Part shown: one piece after another, positions 54,365 through 62,910 of the stretch
Numbering within the stretch: the first letter of the stretch is position 1
Layout: every line of letters starts with the position of its first letter
From: Candidatus Calescibacterium sp.
Lineage (GTDB): Bacteria; Calescibacteriota; Calescibacteriia; Calescibacteriales; Calescibacteriaceae
DNA length: 64,000 nt
Reading direction: 5' to 3'
Assembly: GCA_025060505.1 (NCBI GenBank)
Contig: JANXBU010000001.1
Location: 186,001-250,000, forward strand
Program-made: the position numbers and the translations under genes
The notes under the pieces: model-generated
What the model saw: only the letters and a program-made list of their open reading frames with translations
What the model was told of the DNA's origin: nothing
The model's database searches: none

Positions 54365-55264
54365 ATGAAAAAATTAGCAGTAATTTTCCCGGGTCAAGGT
54401 AGTCAGTATGTTGGGATGGGTAAAGAATCTTTACATAGTGAAAGATTCGTTAGCTTTCTCAAAAGAGCGGATGATGTTTTAGGTTTTGAACTTTCAAAGA
54501 TTATGTTTGAAGGTCCGGAGAATATACTCACTTTGACCGAAAATGCTCAGCCAGCTATATTTGTGATGAGCTACGCTATATTTCAAATTATTTCTGATTC
54601 TCTTCAAAAAGATTCAGAACTAATTTTGGGAGGACACAGCTTAGGAGAATATACTGCTGTATCTTGCGCTGGGGCAATATCTTTTGAAGATTGCGTAAAA
54701 CTGGTGAGATTGAGAGGCAAATTTATGCAGGAGGCGGTACCAGAGGGCGAGGGTAGTATGAGCGCTGTTATACTTCCAAAAGAGAAAGTAGAAGAGGAAG
54801 TCAAAAAATTCGAAAATCTATGGATTGCAAATGTGAACTCACAAGATCAGGTGGTTGTATCTGGAAAAAAGGAAAGTGTCGAAAAATTCTCTGAATACAT
54901 CAGAAAAAATTTCAGAGCAAGGGTTGTTCCACTAAAAGTATCCGCTCCTTTTCATTCTCCACTTATGGCTCCTGCTCGTGAGAAACTGAAAGAAGCTTTC
55001 AATAAAGTTAATATCGGACAAATGAAATTCAAAATTCTATCTGCTCATACAGTTCAGTATTACTCAAAAGAAACTGTGGAAAAGACATTATTAGATGGAA
55101 TTGTATCTGAGGTAAATTTTCTTGGTTTCATCAAAAAACTCTACGAAGATGGAGTAAGAGATTTTGTAGAAGTCGGTCCGGGCAAAGTTCTCTCTTCATT
55201 GGTCAAAAGAATACTACATGAATTTGATGATGTAAGAATATCCACCGTAAACGCTGTCGATTGA
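54365..55264 (+). CDS. fabD: Malonyl-CoA:ACP transacylase FabD
   Basis: 299 residues from ATG at 54365 (an upstream open start at 54290 overlaps the previous gene). FPGQGSQYVGMG opens the protein, the nucleophile Ser92 is in GGHSLGEYTA, and SAPFHSPLMAP and EVGPGKVLSSLVKR carry the histidine and C-terminal contacts. It transfers malonyl groups to acyl carrier protein at the start of fatty-acid elongation. Its position 10 bp after the carboxyltransferase links malonyl-CoA production and use. Other fab genes are absent here. Confidence 0.95.
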   Translation: MKKLAVIFPGQGSQYVGMGKESLHSERFVSFLKRADDVLGFELSKIMFEGPENILTLTENAQPAIFVMSYAIFQIISDSLQKDSELILGGHSLGEYTAVSCAGAISFEDCVKLVRLRGKFMQEAVPEGEGSMSAVILPKEKVEEEVKKFENLWIANVNSQDQVVVSGKKESVEKFSEYIRKNFRARVVPLKVSAPFHSPLMAPAREKLKEAFNKVNIGQMKFKILSAHTVQYYSKETVEKTLLDGIVSEVNFLGFIKKLYEDGVRDFVEVGPGKVLSSLVKRILHEFDDVRISTVNAVD

Positions 55265-55307
55265 TAGAATGAAATTTGACTTGAAAACTCTTCAAATGTT
55301 TTCCGAA

Positions 55308-56984
55308 TTACGTTCTGACATAAGATCTCTTTCTTGAAACAAAGTCAAGTATAAGGAATTTGCCAAGTTTCTCCGGAGTTGTGAAAAATGCTCTCCCTTT
55401 ATTTATTCTCACCACTTCTTCAACGAATTTCTCTACTTGTGGATTTTCTTCTATCATAAAAACATTTATTCTTATGTTCTCTTTGGTAGCTTCATGAACT
55501 TCTTTGAGAGTTTCTCTCATCGCATTTGGAGAGCATCCCATAACAGGCCATTCTACAAAGACTCTGTTTCCAATGCAATATGCTGTTGGTTGTCCATCTG
55601 TTACAATTATTATCTGTTTATCCTCGGCAGAAGACTTTTTAAGGAGTTTTCTCGCTAATCTTATTGCATCTTGCATGTTAGTGAAGGGATCGTTCATGTT
55701 TAGCTCAACAGAAAGTAGTTCATGAGGTTTTATCTCCATAGCAACTGTGAAGAATGCAATTATGTATAAAGTATCATTCGGAAAGAATGAGCTTGTAAGT
55801 GAGTGGAGTGCAATAGCAACTCTCTTGGCACAATCAAATTTATTCCCCCAAGACATAGACCATGAAGTATCTATTAGTAGGGCTGTGCTTGTTCTTCCAA
55901 AATGTCTTGATTTATAAATTTCAAAATCTTCACGATCAACATTAACTTCACCCGTTACTGTATTATATCTACCAGAGATTATAGCGTTTTTTAAGGTTGA
56001 GAAAATATCTATATTTGTATTCTCACCAAATTCCCATTTCTTCTTATCTTCGTAATCCAATTCATAGTTTCCTGATCTCTTTGTCCTATGCATTCCAGCG
56101 ACTTTACTCTTTATATCAGAAAAGATATCCTGAAGTATTTTGTATCCTATTTTTCTTACTGCTCTTGGTGTCATCTGAATTGCGTTGCCCTGAACTACAA
56201 AGTATCCTGATTCCTTCAATATCTCTAATATCTTCTGTAGGGTAGAGAAGTCTGTTTCTATATCTTCCCCAAGTATTTCCCTTATGGTCTCCGGATTTAT
56301 ATCCTGAATTGCCCCATCTTTTAGTTTGTTTTCTATATCCTCTATTTTTTCGAATCTCTCAACAAGTTCCATTGCTTCTTTCATACCAAGAGGGTTTCCC
56401 TCGTTGAACCCGTACGGATGTTTCTTCAAAAACTCCGATAATCTTTCTATGTTTTGAATCTGATTCATAAGGTTTTCAAACATCTGTTTAGCATCCTGAG
56501 ATAAGAAATCTTTTTCGTCTCTATATTTCTTCAGAGTATTTAGATCTTTTTTGAAACCACTTGGTATCTTTGAAAGAATTTCAGATCTCTGTTGCATATC
56601 AGATAAAGATCTCTCATATAATTCTTGCGCTTCTTGCGATGTTTTATCACCTTGATTTCTTATTGTTTGTTTCATTTTCGAGATTATTTCCTCCATCTCT
56701 TTATCTTTAACTTTCGTAGTGACGGATGTTTCTCTCTCATAAGTTCCAGAGATATTCTTTCTCATCTCTTCAAGTTTTTTTCTCCTCAGCTGTCTCATTA
56801 TATCTTGCGTCCCCATTATTGATTTAGAACCCAAGTTGAAACCATATTTCATCATATTTTCTATTTGGTTTGCTGGGTTACCACATTTCATTACATTTTC
56901 CATTAGTTTTGATAACTCCTCCGAAAACTGAAGAGACTCTGTGAAACTATTTTGACTCCATTTTTTATATATAGATACAGGCAT
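55308..56984 (-). CDS. VWA-domain protein (MoxR partner, BchD-like)
   Basis: 558 residues. An N-terminal half of charged helices (about 1-320) precedes a von Willebrand factor A domain whose metal site reads LIDTSWSMSWG, with VTDGQPTAYC later. Such proteins pair with MoxR-type AAA+ ATPases in chaperone or metal-insertion complexes; the MoxR gene is 159 bp upstream on the same strand. No signal peptide is seen, so the pair acts in the cytoplasm. Target unknown. Confidence 0.85.
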   Translation of the reverse strand: MPVSIYKKWSQNSFTESLQFSEELSKLMENVMKCGNPANQIENMMKYGFNLGSKSIMGTQDIMRQLRRKKLEEMRKNISGTYERETSVTTKVKDKEMEEIISKMKQTIRNQGDKTSQEAQELYERSLSDMQQRSEILSKIPSGFKKDLNTLKKYRDEKDFLSQDAKQMFENLMNQIQNIERLSEFLKKHPYGFNEGNPLGMKEAMELVERFEKIEDIENKLKDGAIQDINPETIREILGEDIETDFSTLQKILEILKESGYFVVQGNAIQMTPRAVRKIGYKILQDIFSDIKSKVAGMHRTKRSGNYELDYEDKKKWEFGENTNIDIFSTLKNAIISGRYNTVTGEVNVDREDFEIYKSRHFGRTSTALLIDTSWSMSWGNKFDCAKRVAIALHSLTSSFFPNDTLYIIAFFTVAMEIKPHELLSVELNMNDPFTNMQDAIRLARKLLKKSSAEDKQIIIVTDGQPTAYCIGNRVFVEWPVMGCSPNAMRETLKEVHEATKENIRINVFMIEENPQVEKFVEEVVRINKGRAFFTTPEKLGKFLILDFVSRKRSYVRT

Positions 56985-57143
56985 CTTTATATAAATTATG
57001 AATTAAGATGTGTATTTGTATTTATATCAAGAATAATTTGTTAAAACTCAGTTCTATGAACTTTGTGATTCCATAGGGTAGGTTATTATTGCATAATTGC
57101 TGCGGAGAAAATACAAATCAGAAAAGAAAGTAAATTCTAAAAA

Positions 57144-58580
57144 TTATATACTTCTCACATAGGGACTTGAAGAGAATTGATACTTACCGGATATAACTTC
57201 TTTTGATATACGGTTGTATATAAAAAGTCCTTCAAGGAAAAATTCAAGATAAGATGCAAGAAATTCTGGTTCTTTTCTGTTACCTATTCTTTGAGAAAGT
57301 TCATACAGGTCAGGGATTTTTTCAAAAACTGCTTTGTATTCAGCAGATGGTTTCATATCAGAAACTTCAAATCTGAAGTCTTCTCTGAATAGTGCAATAA
57401 GAGATTCAAACTCATGCACTTTGTAGAATTCATCAAAGACAGTTTTGACTGCTTTTTTGAAGAGCCTTTCAAGAACATCGTATTCTGATTTCTCCATCAT
57501 AGTTTCAAGCTCAACCTTTCCTATTGAAGTGTATACTATGTATGTCAGATCAGATATTCTAGGGACAGCATATTTTTCTTTAAGTATGTATGCTCTTTTG
57601 TAGGCACTTGCTAGAGCTATATCATAGTTTGATATAGTCATTCTAACAGAGACTCCAGAATGCTGACTTATTTCCTCTGATCTTCTTCCCTGCATTGTGA
57701 ATTCTGATACAATACTGCTTATGAATGCTGGAACTTCTATTTTTATACCGTCCTGAACTTTTCTCATAAGAGATTCCTGCTCTGATATTTTTATTTCTAT
57801 ATCTCTTGATCTTGGATAGTGAGTTTTGATCATTGAGTTGAATCTATCTTTCAGAGGTGTGACTATCTTCCCTCTTGCAGTGTAATCTTCCGGATTTGCT
57901 GTGGCAACGACAAGAAGGTCAAGCGGAAGACGAATCTTATATCCACGAATCTGAATATCTCTTTCCTCCATAATGTTGAAGAGTGCAACCTGAACACGCT
58001 CGGGAAGATCTGGGAGCTCATTTATAGCAAATATTCCTCTGTTTGTTCTTGGAATTAATCCGTAGTGTATTACCTCCGGATCAGAAAGAAATTTTCCACG
58101 GGCGACCTTTATTGGATCTATATCTCCTATAAGATCTGCTACTGTTGTATCAGGAGTTGCAAGTTTTTCGCCAAATCTCTCATCTCTTGGAACCCAGTAT
58201 ATTGGTGTATCATCTCCCATCTCCTGAACAATTCTTTTGCATCTTGCACATATTGGATTAAATGGATTATCGTTTATCTCGCAGTCTGAGATTGCAGGAA
58301 CATACTCATCAAGAAGATTCACAAGAGACCTTATTATTCTTGATTTACCTTGCCCCCTTTCTCCAAGCAAGATTATATCGTGCCCTGCAACAAGGGCATT
58401 TATGAGTTGAGGAATAACTGTTTCCTCATAACCCCACATCTCAGGAAAGATCTTTTCACCTTTTTCCAGTTTTTCAAGAAGATTTTTTCTGATCTCTTCT
58501 TTTACGCTTAGAACTTTGTATTTTGATTTTTTGAGTTCGCCTAATGTCTTTACATTCTTTATCAATGAGTTTCCTTTCAT
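57144..58580 (-). CDS. MoxR/magnesium-chelatase-I-like AAA+ ATPase
   Basis: 478 residues. Walker A GERGQGKSR, a cysteine cluster in the ATPase insert (CEINDNPFNPICARCKR), IGDIDPIKVARGKFLSD, the Walker B region GIFAINELPDLPERVQ and ATANPEDYTARGKIVTP are typical of the BchI-like branch. The C-terminal lid continues to 478 with helical sequence. It likely acts with the VWA protein encoded next. It lies between flagellar/chemotaxis genes and that gene, but is separated from fliQ by 127 bp. TAAAAT is 9 nt before the ATG. Confidence 0.88.
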   Translation of the reverse strand: MKGNSLIKNVKTLGELKKSKYKVLSVKEEIRKNLLEKLEKGEKIFPEMWGYEETVIPQLINALVAGHDIILLGERGQGKSRIIRSLVNLLDEYVPAISDCEINDNPFNPICARCKRIVQEMGDDTPIYWVPRDERFGEKLATPDTTVADLIGDIDPIKVARGKFLSDPEVIHYGLIPRTNRGIFAINELPDLPERVQVALFNIMEERDIQIRGYKIRLPLDLLVVATANPEDYTARGKIVTPLKDRFNSMIKTHYPRSRDIEIKISEQESLMRKVQDGIKIEVPAFISSIVSEFTMQGRRSEEISQHSGVSVRMTISNYDIALASAYKRAYILKEKYAVPRISDLTYIVYTSIGKVELETMMEKSEYDVLERLFKKAVKTVFDEFYKVHEFESLIALFREDFRFEVSDMKPSAEYKAVFEKIPDLYELSQRIGNRKEPEFLASYLEFFLEGLFIYNRISKEVISGKYQFSSSPYVRSI

Positions 58581-58707
58581 TTTCTTATTATTTTAAGAAT
58601 TTCTTCTGAGATGATAATAAAAAAACAGCATAATATTTCTACAAATTTTTTTCGCCACTTTACCATTTTCTACGAATTTCAAGATTTTTCTTTCACTTTG
58701 CTACTTA

Positions 58708-58977
58708 TTACTTTACTATTTTCGGTATCGCAAGAAATATTTCAGATATAAAATCTCTGAATTCCGAAAACAGAAAACCTCCTATAAGTGCTCCCAAAGC
58801 TATAACAGATATTATCTTTGGCACAAAAGCAAGTGTTGCCTCCTGTATATTTGTTAATGTTTGAAGAAACGATATTACAAGTCCAACAACTAAACTCAAT
58901 ATCAGAAACGGAAAAGATAGTATCACAAGTATCTCAAGAGATCTTCTTACTATATCAGATATTGCTACTGTATCCAT
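58708..58977 (-). CDS. fliQ: Flagellar export protein FliQ
   Basis: 89 residues, two transmembrane helices as in the FliP-FliQ-FliR gate (LEILVILSFPFLILSLVVGL and a second after FLQTLTNIQEATLAFVPKII). The conserved loop QTLTNIQEATLAFVPK is unmistakable. The start overlaps the cheW stop (TGATG), so a gate subunit is translationally coupled to a chemotaxis adaptor. fliP and fliR are elsewhere; flhA is at the other end of the window. Confidence 0.95.
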   Translation of the reverse strand: MDTVAISDIVRRSLEILVILSFPFLILSLVVGLVISFLQTLTNIQEATLAFVPKIISVIALGALIGGFLFSEFRDFISEIFLAIPKIVK

Positions 58978-59702
58978 CAGAGGAAGATTTCACTAAGTAT
59001 TTCCTTTATATCTATTACCACAATTGGTATTTCATCTTTTCTGAATATTCCACGAGCATATCTTGTTCCGGAGAATTTTACAGATGTTATTGGTTCAAGT
59101 TCATCAACATAGTAAGTGAAAACTTCATTCACATCATCAACAAGAACTCCTATTTGATTTCCGCCTTCACTTTCTATAACCAAAATCTTGCTTTTCCTGT
59201 TTATTCCTATATCCTCCATATTGAAGAATCTTCTCAAAGATAAGACCGGAATTATTCTGCCTCTTAAGTTCATTATGCCAAGAACGTTGTAGTGAGCATT
59301 TGGAACAGGTGTTATCTTCCCAGACCTTACAACTTCTCTTATATTTTCAACATCCACACCATAAAATTCATTTCCAAGAGTAAAGTTCAGAAGGTATGAT
59401 GCTTTTTTAGTTTCACCCTTTTTGGATGTTTTTTTAGTTTCTTCTTCTCTTTTTGGAGTTTCTTGTCTTTCTTGTTTTTTTGACTCTGGTGGGACAACCG
59501 GTGGGGGAGCTTGGTATGGATAAAAAACAGGAGGATACGGATACTGCTGGACAACCTGAGGAGTTATGACTGGAACTTGCTGTTGTGGAATTTGCTGCGG
59601 CTGTTGCGGTTCAACAGGCTCATTTTCAGGAAGCTTCCATATACTTTCGGAAAAAACATTTTCACTTATTTCTTCAAGAGGATTCTTACCAAATATTCCC
59701 AT
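58977..59702 (-). CDS. cheW: CheW chemotaxis adaptor with a Pro/Gln-rich N-terminal tail
   Basis: 241 residues, longer than the usual 150-165. The first 100 residues are a Pro/Gln-rich and then Lys/Glu-rich disordered linker (PYPPVFYPYQAPPPVVPP). The CheW domain follows: LLNFTLGNEFYGVDVENIREV, NLRGRIIPVLSLRRFF and GVLVDDVNEV. It joins CheA to receptors. Receptors are not in the window. TAAATT lies 6 nt before the ATG. It is 39 bp downstream of cheA. Confidence 0.93.
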   Translation of the reverse strand: MGIFGKNPLEEISENVFSESIWKLPENEPVEPQQPQQIPQQQVPVITPQVVQQYPYPPVFYPYQAPPPVVPPESKKQERQETPKREEETKKTSKKGETKKASYLLNFTLGNEFYGVDVENIREVVRSGKITPVPNAHYNVLGIMNLRGRIIPVLSLRRFFNMEDIGINRKSKILVIESEGGNQIGVLVDDVNEVFTYYVDELEPITSVKFSGTRYARGIFRKDEIPIVVIDIKEILSEIFL

Positions 59703-59741
59703 ACCTGAAATTTAAATTTCAAAGATAACTTTTTATAAAAT

Positions 59742-61847
59742 TCAACTAATAAGGTATGGTATTTTCAAAACATCTATTACAGGAACTATTTCCTTTCTGC
59801 CATCTGATCCTATTTCTTCTATGATAGCAGATATACCTCTTATTTTTATCATCTCCTCATCGAAGTTTTTCATAACTGAGTCTTTTATATCAAGTATCTC
59901 CTCAACAATAAGCCCGACCTCTGTGTTTTTGCCCTCACCCTCAAGTATAAGAACAAGGAATCTGTTATCTTTGATCTCTGTTTTCTCACCTCCAACAATC
60001 TCATCTATGCTTACAATTGGTATCTCTTTACCCCCAACAGAAATTACCTTTCTTCCCTGAATTCTTTTTGTTAGTTCCACTGGATTTTCTGTGTAGAAAA
60101 CATCAGATCTTATAACAGAGGAGAGCGGAATAGCGTATTTTTTACCTTTCCAAAGGAATATGACAACTTCAACTATTATTTTCGCAGTAGGAATTTTTAC
60201 AGTAAATGAAGTTCCCTCACCCATCTCTGAACTTATTTCTACTTTACCTTTTAGGCTCTCTATTTCTTTTTTAACTTCATCAAGCCCAGCACCTCTTCCT
60301 GCACTCTTATCTGCTGCATCTTTGGTGGAGAACCCCGGAAGAAACAATATTTCGTATATTTTCTCCTTAATCCAGCTACCATCTGGCTTTTTGAATTCAT
60401 CTTCTGTATTTCCAAATCTCTTACCAATTTCTGGAAAGTTCTTGACCCAATCTAAATACTTCCTTATGATTTTTTCTGGATCTATTCCTTTCCCATCATC
60501 AACTATTTGTATTATTGTATATCCCCCTTTCTTCTCTGCTATGAGTTTTATCTTACCTTTTGGTGATTTTCCAACTCTAATTCTTTCTTCCGGATTTTCT
60601 ATTCCGTGAGCAACAGCATTTCTTGCTATATGAAGAAGAGAATTTCTTATTTTTCTGGCGATTTCCGCGTCAATTTCTATGTTTCCCCATTTCTGTTCAA
60701 TCTCCACAAGTTTTCCTGTCTGTGTAGCTGCTGTTTCAATATCTCTAACTATACCCTTCAAAATCTCAGATATCGGAACCATTCTTACTTCAAGTATTAT
60801 GTCTTGAAGTTCCTTCATTCTTCTTGTTATTTCGTCTAGACTATCTCTTATTCTCTGATCAGACTCAACTATTTTCGATGTTTCAATAACTCGCGTCAAA
60901 GATGATTGAAGTGCGTTTTTCGCCGTCACCATGTCTCCTATTATGTTCATTATTCTTTCAACATCTTCTATTCCAACCCGAAGAGATAGTTTTTGAGCTT
61001 GAACTTTTGAGGCAACCGCTGTTTTTTTCTCTCTCCAAATCTCATAGGTTTTTGCTATGTTTTGAAGAAGATTTATGTCAAAGTTCTCTCTTGTCGGAAC
61101 TATTATGAAATTGAAAACTATATGTTCTCCTTCAACATTTGAAAATATAGACACTATTTCAAAACCTTGCTTTTTTATGTTTTCCATAGTCTGTTTTGCT
61201 CCAAGATCAAAATCTTCATCCATAGAGAATTTTACAAAAGACAAAAGAACTGTTTTTCCTTCATCTGCTAATTTTTTTATCTGCATCATCTCGTGATCAT
61301 CAAAGGACTCTATTATTTTCCTGAGGTTGTTATCTGGATTTTTTAGTATGATCTCTTCTCTAAATTTGCTGATTTGTGGCTTGATGTTCATTTTTTCATT
61401 TTCGGCTTTCTGAATCTTATCCTTCTGGAATGCATCCAAAGTTTTTCTGCTTGATTTTTCATCTTCCGATATATCTAGAACGCTTGAATCTATATCAACT
61501 ATATCATCCCTTGATTCTCTTGTAGCTGAAAGAATCTCTATACTTTCTTTTACTTTCGTAAGTATTGAAGATGTATCAAAAACAAGCTTTTCAGATATAG
61601 AAAATTTCCCATCTCTAATCCCTACAAAAGCATCTTCTAATTTGTGAAATATATCTCCTATTTTCGTATAACCAACGCTATATGAATTACCTTTTAGGGT
61701 GTGAAACTTTCTTATAATATCGTTTATTAAATCAGGATCATAATCCGGTAAAACTTCTTTAAGACGATCGAGGTCATCAAGAAGCGTGTCAAGAAGTTCT
61801 TCGGCTTCATTAAAGTATATACGTAGTAGGTCTTCCGTTGCAACCAT
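59742..61847 (-). CDS. cheA: Chemotaxis histidine kinase CheA
   Basis: 701 residues from ATG at 61847. Residues 1-110 are the HPt domain with phospho-acceptor His49 in RKFHTLKGNSYS. Further on are the P3 dimerisation region, the ATP-binding N box HIARNAVAHGIENP, the glycine box IVDDGKGID, the second glycine region GRGAGLDEVKKEI and the C-terminal CheW-like domain ending VIDVLKIPYLIS. It phosphorylates CheY and CheB, which are not in the window. It is transcribed with cheW and fliQ. The TATAAC-rich region just upstream (61848-61860) suggests a short or absent leader. Confidence 0.95.
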   Translation of the reverse strand: MVATEDLLRIYFNEAEELLDTLLDDLDRLKEVLPDYDPDLINDIIRKFHTLKGNSYSVGYTKIGDIFHKLEDAFVGIRDGKFSISEKLVFDTSSILTKVKESIEILSATRESRDDIVDIDSSVLDISEDEKSSRKTLDAFQKDKIQKAENEKMNIKPQISKFREEIILKNPDNNLRKIIESFDDHEMMQIKKLADEGKTVLLSFVKFSMDEDFDLGAKQTMENIKKQGFEIVSIFSNVEGEHIVFNFIIVPTRENFDINLLQNIAKTYEIWREKKTAVASKVQAQKLSLRVGIEDVERIMNIIGDMVTAKNALQSSLTRVIETSKIVESDQRIRDSLDEITRRMKELQDIILEVRMVPISEILKGIVRDIETAATQTGKLVEIEQKWGNIEIDAEIARKIRNSLLHIARNAVAHGIENPEERIRVGKSPKGKIKLIAEKKGGYTIIQIVDDGKGIDPEKIIRKYLDWVKNFPEIGKRFGNTEDEFKKPDGSWIKEKIYEILFLPGFSTKDAADKSAGRGAGLDEVKKEIESLKGKVEISSEMGEGTSFTVKIPTAKIIVEVVIFLWKGKKYAIPLSSVIRSDVFYTENPVELTKRIQGRKVISVGGKEIPIVSIDEIVGGEKTEIKDNRFLVLILEGEGKNTEVGLIVEEILDIKDSVMKNFDEEMIKIRGISAIIEEIGSDGRKEIVPVIDVLKIPYLIS

Positions 61848-61963
61848 ACGGTTATAATTTAATCGGAGATTTGATGTGCAAATTTCAATCAAGAAATCTT
61901 ACGGGGTACCAATTTTTTATCTCATATATTTTTCCATTATATTTTTCACAGCTTTTGTAAAAT

Positions 61964-61969
61964 TATAAC
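61964..61969 (+). promoter_or_regulatory. Candidate -10 element of the next gene (leaderless type)
   Basis: TATAAC, 8 nt before the ATG at 61978, with no Shine-Dalgarno. It lies in the 130-bp spacer divergent from cheA. Confidence 0.4.
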
Positions 61970-61977
61970 TTATAAAT

Positions 61978-62343
61978 ATGACACGGGCTGAAGAAAAAGA
62001 AGGTATTATAACAGAGCAGCAAATAGAAGAATTAGCTAATAAAATCTCAGAAGGTATAAAGCAGAAGGAAGAATCAGGAAAAAAAGATAGATCCGTCAAA
62101 GTAGATACTAAAACTGGGTTACTTGTACGCATAACCAGAAACCAAGAACAATCTAAATTTTATATTTCCATAGTTCCCAAAGGCGGACATCCAGTATATA
62201 ACAAAATCATATTCGATTCATCTGAAAAAATCAGAGAATTTTTGAATGACCTTAAAAATTTCATAAAGGAAAGAGAAGATGTTATCCTTGCAATAGATAA
62301 ATTAAATGAGAGAACAGAAAAGAAATCTGAAACTACAGTATAG
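61978..62343 (+). CDS. Small soluble protein of unknown function
   Basis: 121 residues, charged and helical. A Lys/Glu-rich N-terminal helix precedes a beta-strand part (TKTGLLVRITRNQEQSKFYI) and a C-terminal helix (REFLNDLKNFIKEREDV). No signal peptide or membrane segment. It is divergent from cheA, which raises the possibility of a motility role, but nothing in the sequence confirms it. I do not recognise a family. Confidence 0.65.
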   Translation: MTRAEEKEGIITEQQIEELANKISEGIKQKEESGKKDRSVKVDTKTGLLVRITRNQEQSKFYISIVPKGGHPVYNKIIFDSSEKIREFLNDLKNFIKEREDVILAIDKLNERTEKKSETTV

Positions 62344-62430
62344 GCAAAGGGAAACGATGTATTACAAACATCAAACACTGTAATCTCTATGAATATTTCT
62401 AAATATGAGATTTTTTAAAATTTCCATTGT

Positions 62431-62856
62431 ATGATAAAATTCTTCTTCTCAATAATAATATTATCCCTTGCAGTTCTTATACTTTCCAGAGTTATAAATG
62501 TCAAATACTCTGATGGAGGAATTTGTCTTTCTCTGAAAGATAGTATAAAAGAAAGCTTTTCTGTTGAAAATAAGAACGAAGATTATAAAAGGAAACCAAG
62601 AACAATAAAAGATGAATTAGATCAACATAAAGGAAACAAATTTAATAGAGAAATTATACAAGGCGATTCTGAAGCAGAGAAAACAAAACAGAGGCCGGAA
62701 AGTAAAATAGATTTAGAACCGAAAAAATCAGAAAGTTCCGAGAATGAACCGAAGAAACCAGAGAAAGAAAATTCTTCCAAAGCAGGAAAATCTGAAAAAA
62801 TAAATAAACAAAATTCAGAAGATCCTATCGAGGAGATAATAAAGAAAAACTTTTGA
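62431..62856 (+). CDS. Membrane-anchored protein with a charged low-complexity tail
   Basis: 141 residues. One hydrophobic segment (about 3-21) then a Lys/Glu/Ser/Pro-rich tail with no clear domain, such as PKKSESSENEPKKPEK. It may be an anchored linker or a fast-evolving envelope protein. TAAAAT lies 9 nt before the ATG. The family is not recognised, and it has few sequence constraints, so its reality as a gene rests on the start context and open frame. Confidence 0.55.
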   Translation: MIKFFFSIIILSLAVLILSRVINVKYSDGGICLSLKDSIKESFSVENKNEDYKRKPRTIKDELDQHKGNKFNREIIQGDSEAEKTKQRPESKIDLEPKKSESSENEPKKPEKENSSKAGKSEKINKQNSEDPIEEIIKKNF

Positions 62857-62871
62857 TCAAATTTCTGTTCT

Positions 62872-62899
62872 TTGTAAATTTTCTTCAATATTATATACT
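62872..62899 (+). promoter_or_regulatory. Promoter of the HAD-TrmI gene
   Basis: TTGTAA at 62872-62877, a 16-bp spacer and TATACT at 62894-62899, 11 nt before the GTG at 62911, so the leader would be about 5 nt. Confidence 0.45.
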
Positions 62900-62910
62900 T
62901 CAAATCTCTT

